Shown: positions 8,867 through 16,155 of the stretch, piece after piece
Position numbering within the stretch: position 1 is the first letter of the stretch
Layout of the letters: every line of letters starts with the position of its first letter
IMG/VR virus record: IMGVR_UViG_3300037485_000671
Span: 1 to 36,816 of that record
From: a virus
DNA length: 36,816 nt
Strand: one strand, 5' to 3'
The notes under the pieces: model-generated
Told to the model about the DNA's origin: nothing
The model's input: only the letters and a program-made list of their open reading frames with translations
Database searches by the model: none
Position numbers and translations under genes: made by a program

Positions 8867-9367
8867 GCTGCGCCTTCGCTCTCTGCGCGGCAATCTCCAC
8901 GCGCTGTGCAAGCCGCCCGTTACCCGTGGTCAGATAGACGCACTCCGCTTGCAGTTTGCCATTGCCGAACGCAATGCCGATAGCCTTCGCCATGACAAGG
9001 CTTTGTGCTGCTTCAACGGCGGGGATGTTCGCTGCAAGTCCCATAGCGGTCATCTCGTCAAACTCTGACGGCAACCGCCCATAGGTCGCAATGAAGCGGG
9101 CGGTTGCCTTTAGCCGTTTCCCTGTGCGTCTACCGCCTTGCTCATGCGCTGCCAAGCGGCAACAAGCACGGCATCAGGTGCAGACTTCGCAACGTCCGGC
9201 GTACGGCTTGCCTCACGAATGGCGCGAACGATGTTTTCCATCGTTGGCTCCTTGTCCGTGATTCCCTGCACCGATGCCACTACTTCCATGTATTGGCAAA
9301 CCAACTTGCCAATGGGAAGCGTGACGGCGAAGAGCATCGGATCGTTGTCATCGTTCAGGTCAATCAT
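8859..9367 (-). CDS. Tail assembly chaperone fusion made by -1 frameshift
   Basis: Reading the first 84 codons from 9367 and slipping back one base at GGGAAAC (9116-9122) continues into an open frame to 8859, giving about 169 residues (84 + 85, the second part beginning RLKATARF). This matches the lambda gpG/gpGT pattern in which a minority fusion helps load the tail tube onto the tape measure. The downstream frame could also start by itself at TTG 9155, but no good SD precedes that. Gene order (tail tube, chaperones, tape measure) supports the role. Confidence 0.8.
9070..9122 (-). promoter_or_regulatory. -1 ribosomal frameshift signal: slippery heptamer plus stem-loop
   Basis: On the coding strand G GGA AAC sits in the zero frame just before the TAA of the short chaperone. 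Seven bases later begins a perfect 11-bp stem, GGCAACCGCCC (9108-9098) with GGGCGGTTGCC (9080-9070), loop 17 bases. X-XXY-YYZ plus a 7-base spacer and a stable stem is the standard -1 signal; lambda uses GGGAAAG for the same gene pair. Confidence 0.88.
9110..9367 (-). CDS. Tail assembly chaperone, unshifted product (gpG-like)
   Basis: 85 residues (MIDLNDDNDPMLFAVTLPIG...), acidic at the N-terminus and helical after that, ending 3 bases past a slippery heptamer. It follows the tail tube gene by 12 bases. Short acidic helical proteins at this place are the abundant form of the phage tail chaperone pair. The sequence itself shows no diagnostic motif; the call rests on gene order and the frameshift signal. 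Confidence 0.75.
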   Translation of the reverse strand: MIDLNDDNDPMLFAVTLPIGKLVCQYMEVVASVQGITDKEPTMENIVRAIREASRTPDVAKSAPDAVLVAAWQRMSKAVDAQGNG

Positions 9368-9379
9368 GGCCGTACTTTA

Positions 9380-9877
9380 TCAAGGGGCAGGAGGAGTGAT
9401 GCCCGAATAGGTGTAAAGCACGTTGGTTGCCGGGTTCGGGATCGCGTTGAAATTCAGAGTCAGCACGCGCTCCCGGTTGCCCCATTGAGAATCCTGCATA
9501 CCGTCATTCATCAGGTACGCGACTCCAAAGACGTATTCCTGTGCAGTTCCAACGCTAGAAATGGACAGTTCCGAATACGCGGCTTCACCAATCAGGCGAT
9601 AGCCAACCACGGTATTCCCCTCTGCGCCACTACCGCGCTGCGTTTCAAGCAGCGTGTTTAGCACCGCTTCATCCCACTTGACAAGGGAAACGGAAATACG
9701 AGCCGTGGTGTTCGTCAGCACAACTTCTTCAGGTGCTTCGCCTGACTGCACGGTCTTGATTTCGCGCATATGGTCTGTGAACGTGATGGACGGCAGCGTG
9801 TCGTTGTCGGAATAACCAAGCACGCTTGCCCCGATATACACCACGGTTGGCCCGGGAACCTGAATAGTCGTTGCCAT
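9380..9877 (-). CDS. Major tail (tube) protein
   Basis: 165 residues, beta-rich, with an AAAGGT ribosome site 7 bases before the ATG. The pattern (N-terminal PGPTVVYIGASVLGYSDN, internal VSLVKWDEAVLNTLLETQ, C-terminal RVLTLNFNAIPNP) fits phage tube proteins, which form the stacked rings of the tail. It lies between the Mu G-like completion gene and the tail chaperones, the expected place. No sheath gene is next to it, which argues for a non-contractile tail. Confidence 0.75.
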   Translation of the reverse strand: MATTIQVPGPTVVYIGASVLGYSDNDTLPSITFTDHMREIKTVQSGEAPEEVVLTNTTARISVSLVKWDEAVLNTLLETQRGSGAEGNTVVGYRLIGEAAYSELSISSVGTAQEYVFGVAYLMNDGMQDSQWGNRERVLTLNFNAIPNPATNVLYTYSGITPPAP

Positions 9878-9878
9878 G

Positions 9879-10559
9879 TTAGATACCTTTCAGAATCGTC
9901 TTGAGAGACAGATAGATTGACTTGCCAACGTCCTTCATTTCGGCGTTGGTCGGAAGCAGGAACGGACGAGCAGGGACAGTCACGCCGCCCCATGCCATCA
10001 TGTAATCGTGATTCTCCCCCAAGCCTTCCTTGTGGGGATTGCGGCCCGTGCCGTGCTTGCGCTTGCCCTTGTTGGTCAGCGGGATGAAGTTCGGCCCCTT
10101 GGTCTTGAAGCCCTTGTCCTGATACCGGGCGTAGGCCAAACCGCGCAGGGTAATCTGAATCCCGTTGGCAGACGGCTTGCCACGGGCGTTCATGCTGCCC
10201 GCCATTGCGCCTGTGTCATGCAGAGGCTGTCCGCCGTTGCGCCGTCCGGCAACCTGCACCTGAAATTCCTCGCGCTCAACCGGGGTGATTTCGTAATCCG
10301 AAGTCCCCTTGATCTTGCGCCGTGCGAACCGATAGACGGTGCGCTTGCCAATGACAACATCGCCGCTCTTGGGCTTGCTCACCCATTGCGTCCCGTACAT
10401 GAACTGCAACGGGCGGTGCGTTTCCGCCATGCCGCTCTTGCCGCGCCCGTAGTTGTCTGCAAGGTGATTGTCAATCTTCTCAACGAACACCATCGCAATC
10501 CCGGCTGCAACACCGGGACGCTTCAGCGCAGACAGAACCTTGCGCGTCCATCGGCTCAT
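9879..10559 (-). CDS. Mu G-like virion morphogenesis / tail completion protein
   Basis: 226 residues from the ATG at 10559, which overlaps the stop of the connector gene (ATGA). It is basic, with the L-H-D-T-G-A-M motif near residue 117 and a C-terminal VPARPFLLP, both typical of Mu gpG-like phage virion morphogenesis proteins that act at the head-tail junction or tail completion. A basic insert (NKGKRKHGTGRNPH) is present. Gene order after the DUF1320-like gene is as in Mu-like head modules. Confidence 0.75.
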   Translation of the reverse strand: MSRWTRKVLSALKRPGVAAGIAMVFVEKIDNHLADNYGRGKSGMAETHRPLQFMYGTQWVSKPKSGDVVIGKRTVYRFARRKIKGTSDYEITPVEREEFQVQVAGRRNGGQPLHDTGAMAGSMNARGKPSANGIQITLRGLAYARYQDKGFKTKGPNFIPLTNKGKRKHGTGRNPHKEGLGENHDYMMAWGGVTVPARPFLLPTNAEMKDVGKSIYLSLKTILKGI

Positions 10560-11044
10560 CGGGCAGTCGATCCCCGGCGGAACGGGAAGAAAGCGGAATT
10601 GGACACCTTGTTGTACCAACCCAAGTTGGACGTAGGCACGGCCACCACAATCGGCGTACCCGCGCTGACGTTGGCTTCCACGGCGGCAAACAGCATCTTG
10701 CCATCGCGCAGGGCTTCCAACATCGAATAAGACTGCTTGATTCGCTGCTCAATCGCGGGGGTCAACTTGGAGCCGCGCCGCTGAAACAGGAATTCCGTAC
10801 CAAGGTCAACCACAAGGTTGATGAGAAGCGGATCACGCGCCACGTTCAGCGCGGTGATTTCGTCTTCGCTGTAGATGCCACCTACCCGGATGTAGGAGCG
10901 CACAATCCCCGTAGCCCGTTCAAGGGCGGTGTCCGTAATCGGATTCGGCCCCGGCATCGGGGTTCCCGAATCTCCGCACAACTGCGCGATGATCGCGCTG
11001 TCAAGCGCGGCTTCCAAATCAGCGTACGTTGCATAAGCCGTCAT
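10556..11044 (-). CDS. Head-tail connector protein, DUF1320-like
   Basis: 162 residues; ATG at 11044 preceded by AGAAAGG. Features are an acidic helical N-terminus (TYADLEAALDSAIIAQLCGD), the E-R-A-T-G-I-V-R-S-Y-I segment and the D-P-L-L-I-N-L-V-V-D-L helix, the pattern of phage DUF1320 (Mu gp36-like) adaptors that bind the portal. It follows the major capsid gene and a UUCG-capped hairpin and is coupled to the Mu G-like gene. Confidence 0.75.
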   Translation of the reverse strand: MTAYATYADLEAALDSAIIAQLCGDSGTPMPGPNPITDTALERATGIVRSYIRVGGIYSEDEITALNVARDPLLINLVVDLGTEFLFQRRGSKLTPAIEQRIKQSYSMLEALRDGKMLFAAVEANVSAGTPIVVAVPTSNLGWYNKVSNSAFFPFRRGSTAR

Positions 11045-11066
11045 GGAAAGCCTTTCTCCCCATCGC

Positions 11067-11096
11067 AAGGGGGCAGAGCCGAAGCCCTGCCCCCTT
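11067..11096 (-). terminator. UUCG-capped hairpin after the capsid gene
   Basis: On the coding strand AAGGGGGCAGGGC, loop TTCG, GCTCTGCCCCCTT forms a 13-bp stem (one G.U) 19 bases after the capsid stop. No U tract follows, so it is more likely a partial terminator or 3-prime stabiliser that keeps capsid mRNA abundant over the tail genes. Confidence 0.6.
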
Positions 11097-11115
11097 ACGT
11101 CTTGGGGGAGTTGAA

Positions 11116-12159
11116 TCAACCAACGTCAAGGAGTGCGTAGCCACCGACCGGGGCAACGATTTCCGCAACGCTGTTGTCGATGACGCGGCCTTCAACGCGG
11201 CGGTTCATCGGGTCGTTGAACTGCTCAACGGTCATGTCCTCGTAGGCGAAAATCTGCACCGTGGAGAACGAGTTGGAGCCTTCCACGCCGACAAGACCAC
11301 CCGGGCGCGACACGAAGTACGCGCCGTTGCCGAGGATGTAATCCTGCGTCTGCGTGGCGTTGCCCTTCTTGCTCGTGTTCTTGACGCTATCGTCAACCAC
11401 GACATCGCCGAGTCCGAACAGGGTCGGGGGCAGACCCCAACGGCTGAACGTGTCGGAACCCTGATAGAACTGAAGGGTGAACGGGTTGTTCTTGACGTAA
11501 GCCTTGGTTTCCGGAGCCTGTGCAATCTTCACGGCAACAGTCGGGCTGATGACCATGATGAGTTGATTCGGGCTGACCGCGCCACCGCTGCTCTTGCCGA
11601 CCAACTGCATGACCTGCTGAATCGACTTCTGAATGTAGCCGTTGGACTCGCTGCTAGCAGTCCAATCACCCGTGGCCGTCCACGCGTTCTGCGAGGTATC
11701 AGCGTTGTCAGCGTAGTTCGTGCCCCAGTTGGAACCCGTAGCCAACTTGGTAGCCGCGCCGATGGTACGGCGGGTCATGGCAAGTTGAGCCTTGCTACGA
11801 GCGTGCTGCGCGACAACATCCCACGCGGCCTGCTGCGAAGTCTCCTGCGGGATGTAGAACGGGAACGCGTAACGCTGCGTGGCGTACTGCACGAAGTCGA
11901 AAGCGTTCTGCTTGCCCGTGGGACGGTCGTTACCGAGCGGCCACACAAACTCCTTTTCGGAAGTCACGCGCATATTGTCGTTGACATCCTGACGGAGATA
12001 GTAGCCCGTCATCTTGGTGACCGGGACAACCTGCGCGTAGCGGGACAGAGCGAACGAATTGACGCTGCGGGTGAACTCCACCTGAAGTGCGCCCGTTGCG
12101 ATGTCGTTGGTCGAAGGGATGTAGGTCGAAAGTCCCCCTCCAACAGTTGAATAAGCCAT
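11116..12159 (-). CDS. Major capsid protein
   Basis: 347 residues starting MAYSTVGGGLSTYIP, with the strong SD AAAGGAG 8 bases upstream. Size, an extended N-terminal arm, the long helix with Q-A-A-W-D-V-V-A-Q-H-A-R-S-K and the C-terminal F-A-Y-E-D-M-T-V-E-Q-F-N-D-P segment fit major head proteins of Mu-type siphoviruses. It lies between a decoration-like protein and the connectors, and is followed by a strong hairpin, both expected for the most expressed head gene. An HK97 fold is inferred. Confidence 0.88.
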   Translation of the reverse strand: MAYSTVGGGLSTYIPSTNDIATGALQVEFTRSVNSFALSRYAQVVPVTKMTGYYLRQDVNDNMRVTSEKEFVWPLGNDRPTGKQNAFDFVQYATQRYAFPFYIPQETSQQAAWDVVAQHARSKAQLAMTRRTIGAATKLATGSNWGTNYADNADTSQNAWTATGDWTASSESNGYIQKSIQQVMQLVGKSSGGAVSPNQLIMVISPTVAVKIAQAPETKAYVKNNPFTLQFYQGSDTFSRWGLPPTLFGLGDVVVDDSVKNTSKKGNATQTQDYILGNGAYFVSRPGGLVGVEGSNSFSTVQIFAYEDMTVEQFNDPMNRRVEGRVIDNSVAEIVAPVGGYALLDVG

Positions 12160-12189
12160 TGTGAATGCTCCTTTGTGAGAGAGGGTTAA

Positions 12190-12600
12190 TTAAGCAGTTG
12201 CACCAACACGAGAACCAAAGCGGAATGCACGGATGATGTCACCCGCAGCACCTGCTTCAAGCGCGATGTAGCAAGACACGGCGGTTGCGCCCGCTGCGTC
12301 CGTAACGGTTCCTGCGCCGCTTGCAACGGGCATCAGGAACGCGCCCGCAGTCGCGCCACCCGTGCCAACTTCAACCTGCACGGTGTTGGACGGCTGAAGG
12401 GTGATTTCGTCACCGCTGATGGCGTTGTAAATCGCGCCGACAGCAGAGGCGAGGCGGAGAGAACCATCGGTAACGCCAACCGGGTAGTCGGTGATCGCAG
12501 ACGTAGCGATTCCCGTCCAAGCCGCGCTAACCTTGACAAGACGGAACGGGGAGATGTTCCCGCCCGCAACGAGATTGGGAGTAAAGCCCATGTCAGACAT
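12190..12600 (-). CDS. Head decoration-like protein, paralogue 1
   Basis: 136 residues from the ATG at 12600, SD AAAGGAT. The pattern M-S-x-x-G-x-T-P-N-x-x-A-G-G-N-I-x-P-F-R-L-V, G-V-T-D-G-S and a C-terminal A-G-D-I-I-R-A-F-R-F-G-S is shared with the gene at 19552-19938 and the N-terminus of the gene at 17660-19549. Small beta proteins between scaffold and major capsid usually decorate the head (gpD or DUF2190-like); that role is inferred from order. Confidence 0.72.
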   Translation of the reverse strand: MSDMGFTPNLVAGGNISPFRLVKVSAAWTGIATSAITDYPVGVTDGSLRLASAVGAIYNAISGDEITLQPSNTVQVEVGTGGATAGAFLMPVASGAGTVTDAAGATAVSCYIALEAGAAGDIIRAFRFGSRVGATA

Positions 12601-12619
12601 TTGAGTGATCCTTTCGTAA

Positions 12620-13261
12620 TTACCGCTTGAGGCGGCTGTTGATTGCCTTCTTGAACTCTTCCGGCTTGCCCGCGAACTCGCGCACAAGGTCGGACACCTG
12701 ACGCGCATCAATGTCCCCGGTGGGGAGCGAAGCGCGGCTCATGTCAATACGAACACCCATCGGATCGCGTGCGAACAGTTCGCGCCAACCCTCAATGGTC
12801 GAAGCCGGATCGCTGCTTGCTTCCAGTTCCGCAATCAGGCGCGGACGCTGCGAAGCAGCAATGCGGTAGCCCTCCTGCTCCATCAGGTCGATCTCGCGGC
12901 CAAACTTCTCGCGGCGCAGTTCGCTCTTGAAAGCGTTCAGTTCACGGGACAGACGGGCGTTCTCGCGGCGAATGGCAAAGACATCAACCTTGCCACGGCG
13001 CGAAGCGGGGAACATCGCGTTCACCTCTTCCTCGTCCTCTTCGCCAATGTCAATGCTGTCCGGTGCGCCTTCGTGGGAGTCGATGTCAATGTGGACACCC
13101 TCTTCCGCGAACTGCTCCGTCAGCATATCGTCAGCGGCCATCTCTTCCTTCTTCTCCTCGCCTTCGGCAGCGTAGGTTCCGAAAGCGCGCTTCATCTCGC
13201 CCTTCAGTTCCTCCATTGCCGCCTTCAGCGAATCGACTTCCTTACGGATATCGTCAGCCAT
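12620..13261 (-). CDS. Nested scaffold protein from internal start
   Basis: ATG at 13261 in the frame of the protease gene, with AAGGAAA 6 bases upstream, a far better ribosome site than that of the full-length gene. The product is 213 residues (MADDIRKEVDSLKAAMEELK...), helical and acidic. Mu (I/Z) and lambda (C/Nu3) make scaffold the same way from the 3-prime part of the protease gene. Separate expression is inferred from this SD and precedent. Confidence 0.65.
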   Translation of the reverse strand: MADDIRKEVDSLKAAMEELKGEMKRAFGTYAAEGEEKKEEMAADDMLTEQFAEEGVHIDIDSHEGAPDSIDIGEEDEEEVNAMFPASRRGKVDVFAIRRENARLSRELNAFKSELRREKFGREIDLMEQEGYRIAASQRPRLIAELEASSDPASTIEGWRELFARDPMGVRIDMSRASLPTGDIDARQVSDLVREFAGKPEEFKKAINSRLKR

Positions 13262-13822
13262 GTGCGTTTCCTTCTGCGTTCCGGGGACGTAAGTGGATTG
13301 CCCGCCGCCGACCGTCCCCATGTCGAAGCGAAGCGAACGTGAGAAGCGAACCAGTTCACCCTTGCGGGCAAAGTGCGTGTCAGGAAGCGGGCGGCGCGGG
13401 GTTTCCCGGCCAAGCAGCGCGACTTCCGAAAGATGATTTTGGTCAGCCCAAATTTCCGCGCTGCGGCGCGGGAATGCGTTAGTGGCAAGCAACTTGTCAA
13501 AGACGGGCTTTTCTACTTCGCAGTCACCCACGATGTAGCCAACGCCGTCCCTGTCCTCGTAACGCAGGGCGGTGAATCGCCCCACGGAAGACTTGGGTTC
13601 GTTGCCATCCTTTTCATGCATGACCACAAGGCGCGGCATGGAACCCTTTTCCATGTACCGCTGCGTGTTGCTCACGATGTCCTGTACCCGCTCGTTGTCA
13701 AACTTCTCCAACTCCGGATCATGGTCACCGTCAATCGCGGGGTCATACGCGCAGAACACTTCAAGCCCGTGAATAGTCACGGTCTTTCCGTCATCCGTTG
13801 TGTAGTGCGATGGGCTTGCCAT
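12620..13822 (-). CDS. Prohead protease with C-terminal scaffold
   Basis: 400 residues. Residues 1-185 form a protease-like domain as in Mu gpI: K-G-S-M-P-R-L-V-V-M-H, then G-R-F-T-A-L-R-Y and the F-P-R-R-S-A-E-I segment. From residue 188 on it is helical, very acidic and charged (E-L-K-G-E-M-K-R, then an EE/D-rich tract, then R-E-N-A-R-L-S-R-E-L-N-A-F), typical of scaffold. A perfect-looking internal start (see 12620-13261) suggests scaffold is also made alone. No SD precedes the ATG at 13822; a promoter whose +1 falls on that ATG is predicted. Confidence 0.82.
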   Translation of the reverse strand: MASPSHYTTDDGKTVTIHGLEVFCAYDPAIDGDHDPELEKFDNERVQDIVSNTQRYMEKGSMPRLVVMHEKDGNEPKSSVGRFTALRYEDRDGVGYIVGDCEVEKPVFDKLLATNAFPRRSAEIWADQNHLSEVALLGRETPRRPLPDTHFARKGELVRFSRSLRFDMGTVGGGQSTYVPGTQKETHMADDIRKEVDSLKAAMEELKGEMKRAFGTYAAEGEEKKEEMAADDMLTEQFAEEGVHIDIDSHEGAPDSIDIGEEDEEEVNAMFPASRRGKVDVFAIRRENARLSRELNAFKSELRREKFGREIDLMEQEGYRIAASQRPRLIAELEASSDPASTIEGWRELFARDPMGVRIDMSRASLPTGDIDARQVSDLVREFAGKPEEFKKAINSRLKR

Positions 13823-13828
13823 ATTTGA

Positions 13829-13857
13829 AGTATCTACAAGTTACAGGAAGAAGTCAA
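13829..13857 (-). promoter_or_regulatory. Candidate promoter for a leaderless protease mRNA
   Basis: TTGACT (13857-13852), 17-bp spacer, GATACT (13834-13829), then 6 bases and the ATG at 13822, so +1 would fall on the A of the ATG. The -10 box is only 4 of 6. It lies in the 42-base gap after the SRPGAKA-repeat gene. Confidence 0.42.
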
Positions 13858-13864
13858 TAACGAA

Positions 13865-14983
13865 TTACTTCGCCTTCGCGCCGGGGCGGGACAGTCGGAG
13901 TTTATTCCTGATCGACTTAATTCGGTCCGTAATGTCCTGCATCGTGTCCATCGATGTCACGCCGTCCCCGTGAAACTGTCGAAGGTGCTTCATGTCTTCG
14001 ACGATTTCTTTCGCTTGACGATCGTACGGAGACGCGTACAACGCTGCGGCGGCGCGTTCGACTGCTGTAGCCGTATTGTCGGTATGCCGATAGTCCATCC
14101 ATGCGTCCGTCAGATTTTGGACTGCCTTGCGAAGATCAATCGCAAACTTCGCCTTCGCGCCGGGGCGGGAGGCCTTCATGCGCTTGGCAAGCATTTCCGA
14201 TGCGGTGATCGCAAGGTCGTGGTAGTAGTTCCACTTCTTGCCATCCGGGTTTGCGCTTGCAGCAGCGCGGGCATCCTTGACGATGTAGCGGAGTTCGGCT
14301 TCAGACGCAGCGGACAGCCATTCCTTCGCGGCGCGGAAGTCAAGGTGAACGCTGCCATCGCGCATGACCTGTTCGGCGCGCCCCATCGCCGCCTTCGCGC
14401 CGGGGCGGGAGAACAAATAGAACGCCTTGTGTTGCGCGTCCTTGATTAGTTCAATCGCCTGTTGCTCATTCCCATTTCGGAGCGCAATAATTGCACGCGA
14501 AACGGTGGAAGCAATGCTTCCTTCGTTTAGGAATGCACCGCGTTGAGCCATTTCGGAGGCATTCGCAAGGAGTTTTGCTGAACCCGCTTTGTCCTTTGGA
14601 CGATCCCGGATAATCCGAATTGCATCGTTCAAAATTTCATTGAAGTTGCTTGTCGCTTCATTCCACGCCATCTTCGCCTTCGCGCCGGGGCGGGAGAAGC
14701 CGGAAGTCTCCAATGCTGCAATGACAGCCCGCTTCGCTTTTTCTTCAGTCGAATACGAACGGATGTTTCCAAGGACATCTTCAAACTCATCAACCCCAGT
14801 AGAGCCACGCTGCACCACCCACGCCTTCCATCCACCGTTAGGATCGCGGGAAATCTTTGCAACCTTGTTGCCCTTGCGACCAACTTCAGTTGCAAACTTC
14901 GCCTTCGCGCCGGAGCGCGTAGCGTCAGCGGCAAAGCCAAGTCGTTCTGCAATTTCCTTCCGGGTGTTGCTCATGCTGCCCAT
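13865..14983 (-). CDS. Modular protein with five SRPGAKA hinges
   Basis: 372 residues from ATG 14983 (GAAAG 9 bases upstream; ATG 14974, MSNTRKEIAERLG, is the alternative). The N-terminus MSNTRKEIAERLGFAADATR is like a segment in the gene at 19938-20993. Five hinges (one degenerate RSGAKAKFA, three S-R-P-G-A-K-A plus a final one at the stop) divide helical modules of about 70-95 residues that are unlike one another. Hinge DNA is nearly identical copy to copy. It lies between the Mu F-like gene and the protease, so it may be a head or ejected internal protein. I do not recognise a family. Confidence 0.75.
   Translation of the reverse strand: MGSMSNTRKEIAERLGFAADATRSGAKAKFATEVGRKGNKVAKISRDPNGGWKAWVVQRGSTGVDEFEDVLGNIRSYSTEEKAKRAVIAALETSGFSRPGAKAKMAWNEATSNFNEILNDAIRIIRDRPKDKAGSAKLLANASEMAQRGAFLNEGSIASTVSRAIIALRNGNEQQAIELIKDAQHKAFYLFSRPGAKAAMGRAEQVMRDGSVHLDFRAAKEWLSAASEAELRYIVKDARAAASANPDGKKWNYYHDLAITASEMLAKRMKASRPGAKAKFAIDLRKAVQNLTDAWMDYRHTDNTATAVERAAAALYASPYDRQAKEIVEDMKHLRQFHGDGVTSMDTMQDITDRIKSIRNKLRLSRPGAKAK
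13871..13890 (-). repeat. SRPGAKA hinge repeat, copy 1
   Basis: DNA copy of the 20-base unit that reads gccttcgcgccggggcggga on the plus strand; it encodes the last residues before the stop codon of its gene. Position may be off by a base. Confidence 0.75.
14151..14170 (-). repeat. SRPGAKA hinge repeat, copy 2
   Basis: Exact 20-base copy of the unit; precedes a module starting KFAIDLRKAVQNL. Confidence 0.8.
14391..14410 (-). repeat. SRPGAKA hinge repeat, copy 3
   Basis: Exact 20-base copy; precedes a module starting MGRAEQVMRDGS. Confidence 0.8.
14676..14695 (-). repeat. SRPGAKA hinge repeat, copy 4
   Basis: Exact 20-base copy; precedes a module starting KMAWNEATSNFN. Confidence 0.8.
14901..14920 (-). 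repeat. SRPGAKA hinge repeat, degenerate copy 5
   Basis: Same unit with changes in its 3-prime part; encodes R-S-G-A-K-A-K-F-A next to the N-terminal head. Confidence 0.65.
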
Positions 14984-15024
14984 AGTAGTGATCTTTCGTG
15001 TAACCACAAGATGTAGGAAAGTAT

Positions 15025-16152
15025 TTATCCTGAAATGAAGCCCGGGTCGGGGACAAGCCCGTTGTCAATGAGCCGCTGTCGCTTACCGTTCTCTTGCTTG
15101 AGTGCTTCGTAGTCAACCTTGCCGTCTTCATCGCACCAACCGCGACTGACGGCGGTAGCGAGGCTGACAGGTGCCCACACGCATCGGCAGTTGAAGCCAA
15201 GCGGGGTAGGAATGCCCATCGCGTCAATCTGCTCCGTAGTCGCAATGAAGCCGTCCATTGCCTTATGCGTGTCCCGCGTTCGGTTGTCCTTGGCGGAACG
15301 GAACCGCATCAACGGGACAAACGCCTTGACACTTTCTTCCCGGGTTATGTCAAGTCGGCCCTGCGTCTGTGCGCGGTTCAGGTTGGTGCGGTACACCGTT
15401 TCCAACCGGGCTGCGGTCAGGTCGGTTCCCGTGGCAATGATGGTCTGCTCCACGAAGTCACCTACCCCAAGGTTCTTCAGTTCCTTCCCGGCGGCAGACT
15501 TCGTAACCTCTCCCTTGATGGTCTTTGCCAACAGGTCGCGGGTTGCCTCAATCTGTTCCTGCGTCATCCCGGTGACGAAGAACGTGCCTTGCACGGCCTT
15601 CTGCACCCCGGGCGTGCGGCGCACTTCCACGGCTTCCGGCGCACCCTTGACAACATCCATGCCCGGGACGGGCTTGGGCTTCGCGCCCGCCATCGCCGGG
15701 TAAATGATCTTTGCCAAGTCAGGGCTGCGCTCCGCCATCTTCAGCAGCGCGGTAGCGGCTTCGTCCTTGCGCATCTCGCCCGCCGCCTGAAACGCATTGG
15801 CAACAAGCGCGTCCCACTTCTGCCGGGTCAGCGGGATCAAATCTAGATAACGCTTGACAACTTCACGGGCGGGGCCGGGTTCAAAGCGCAGCAGGATTTC
15901 CGGCTCGTTGCGGTCGAACGTGACAGGCTTCGGGGGCGGGGGAACGCTTACCCCTGCCGTGTGCAGGGTGGCTTGCGCTCCCATCGCCCACGACACCAAC
16001 AGCAGCGCGGCGGTATCGCTTTGCCACTTGTCCCACTCCGGCCCGGGGTCTTTGCCAACAATCTCCGCCGCTACCGCTGCGCGGTAAGCGCGGTCGCCAT
16101 CTGCGTAGACGGCGCGGAACAGGTCGGAGATTGACCGGGCGCGTTGTGCCAC
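15025..16152 (-). CDS. Mu F-like minor head protein
   Basis: 375 residues, GTG start at 16152 just 3 bases after the portal stop (weak SD, coupling likely). The C-terminal third carries the phage head morphogenesis signature: Y-R-T-N-L-N-R-A-Q, then R-F-R-S-A-K-D-N-R-T-R-D-T-H-K-A-M-D-G and P-L-G-F-N-C-R-C. Mu gpF-like proteins are minor head proteins needed for assembly, probably packaged with the portal. Order portal then F-like is the usual Mu-type order. Confidence 0.88.
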   Translation of the reverse strand: MAQRARSISDLFRAVYADGDRAYRAAVAAEIVGKDPGPEWDKWQSDTAALLLVSWAMGAQATLHTAGVSVPPPPKPVTFDRNEPEILLRFEPGPAREVVKRYLDLIPLTRQKWDALVANAFQAAGEMRKDEAATALLKMAERSPDLAKIIYPAMAGAKPKPVPGMDVVKGAPEAVEVRRTPGVQKAVQGTFFVTGMTQEQIEATRDLLAKTIKGEVTKSAAGKELKNLGVGDFVEQTIIATGTDLTAARLETVYRTNLNRAQTQGRLDITREESVKAFVPLMRFRSAKDNRTRDTHKAMDGFIATTEQIDAMGIPTPLGFNCRCVWAPVSLATAVSRGWCDEDGKVDYEALKQENGKRQRLIDNGLVPDPGFISG

Positions 16153-16155
16153 GGG

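Noticed and set aside
8859-9155. Independent gene starting at TTG 9155
   Set aside because: No SD, and the frameshift signal explains the frame better.
11029-12150. 373-codon plus-strand frame
   Set aside because: Antisense shadow of the major capsid gene with Arg/Val/His bias and no motif.
13871-14920. Evenly placed identical repeats looked like a CRISPR array
   Set aside because: The units lie in one reading frame, are 240-290 bases apart, are not palindromic like repeats, and the spacers are coding. No cas gene.
14974-15010. Another leaderless promoter before the modular gene (TTGTGG-16-TACTAT)
   Set aside because: The -35 match is poor (3 of 6) and a GAAAG ribosome site for ATG 14983 gives a simpler start.
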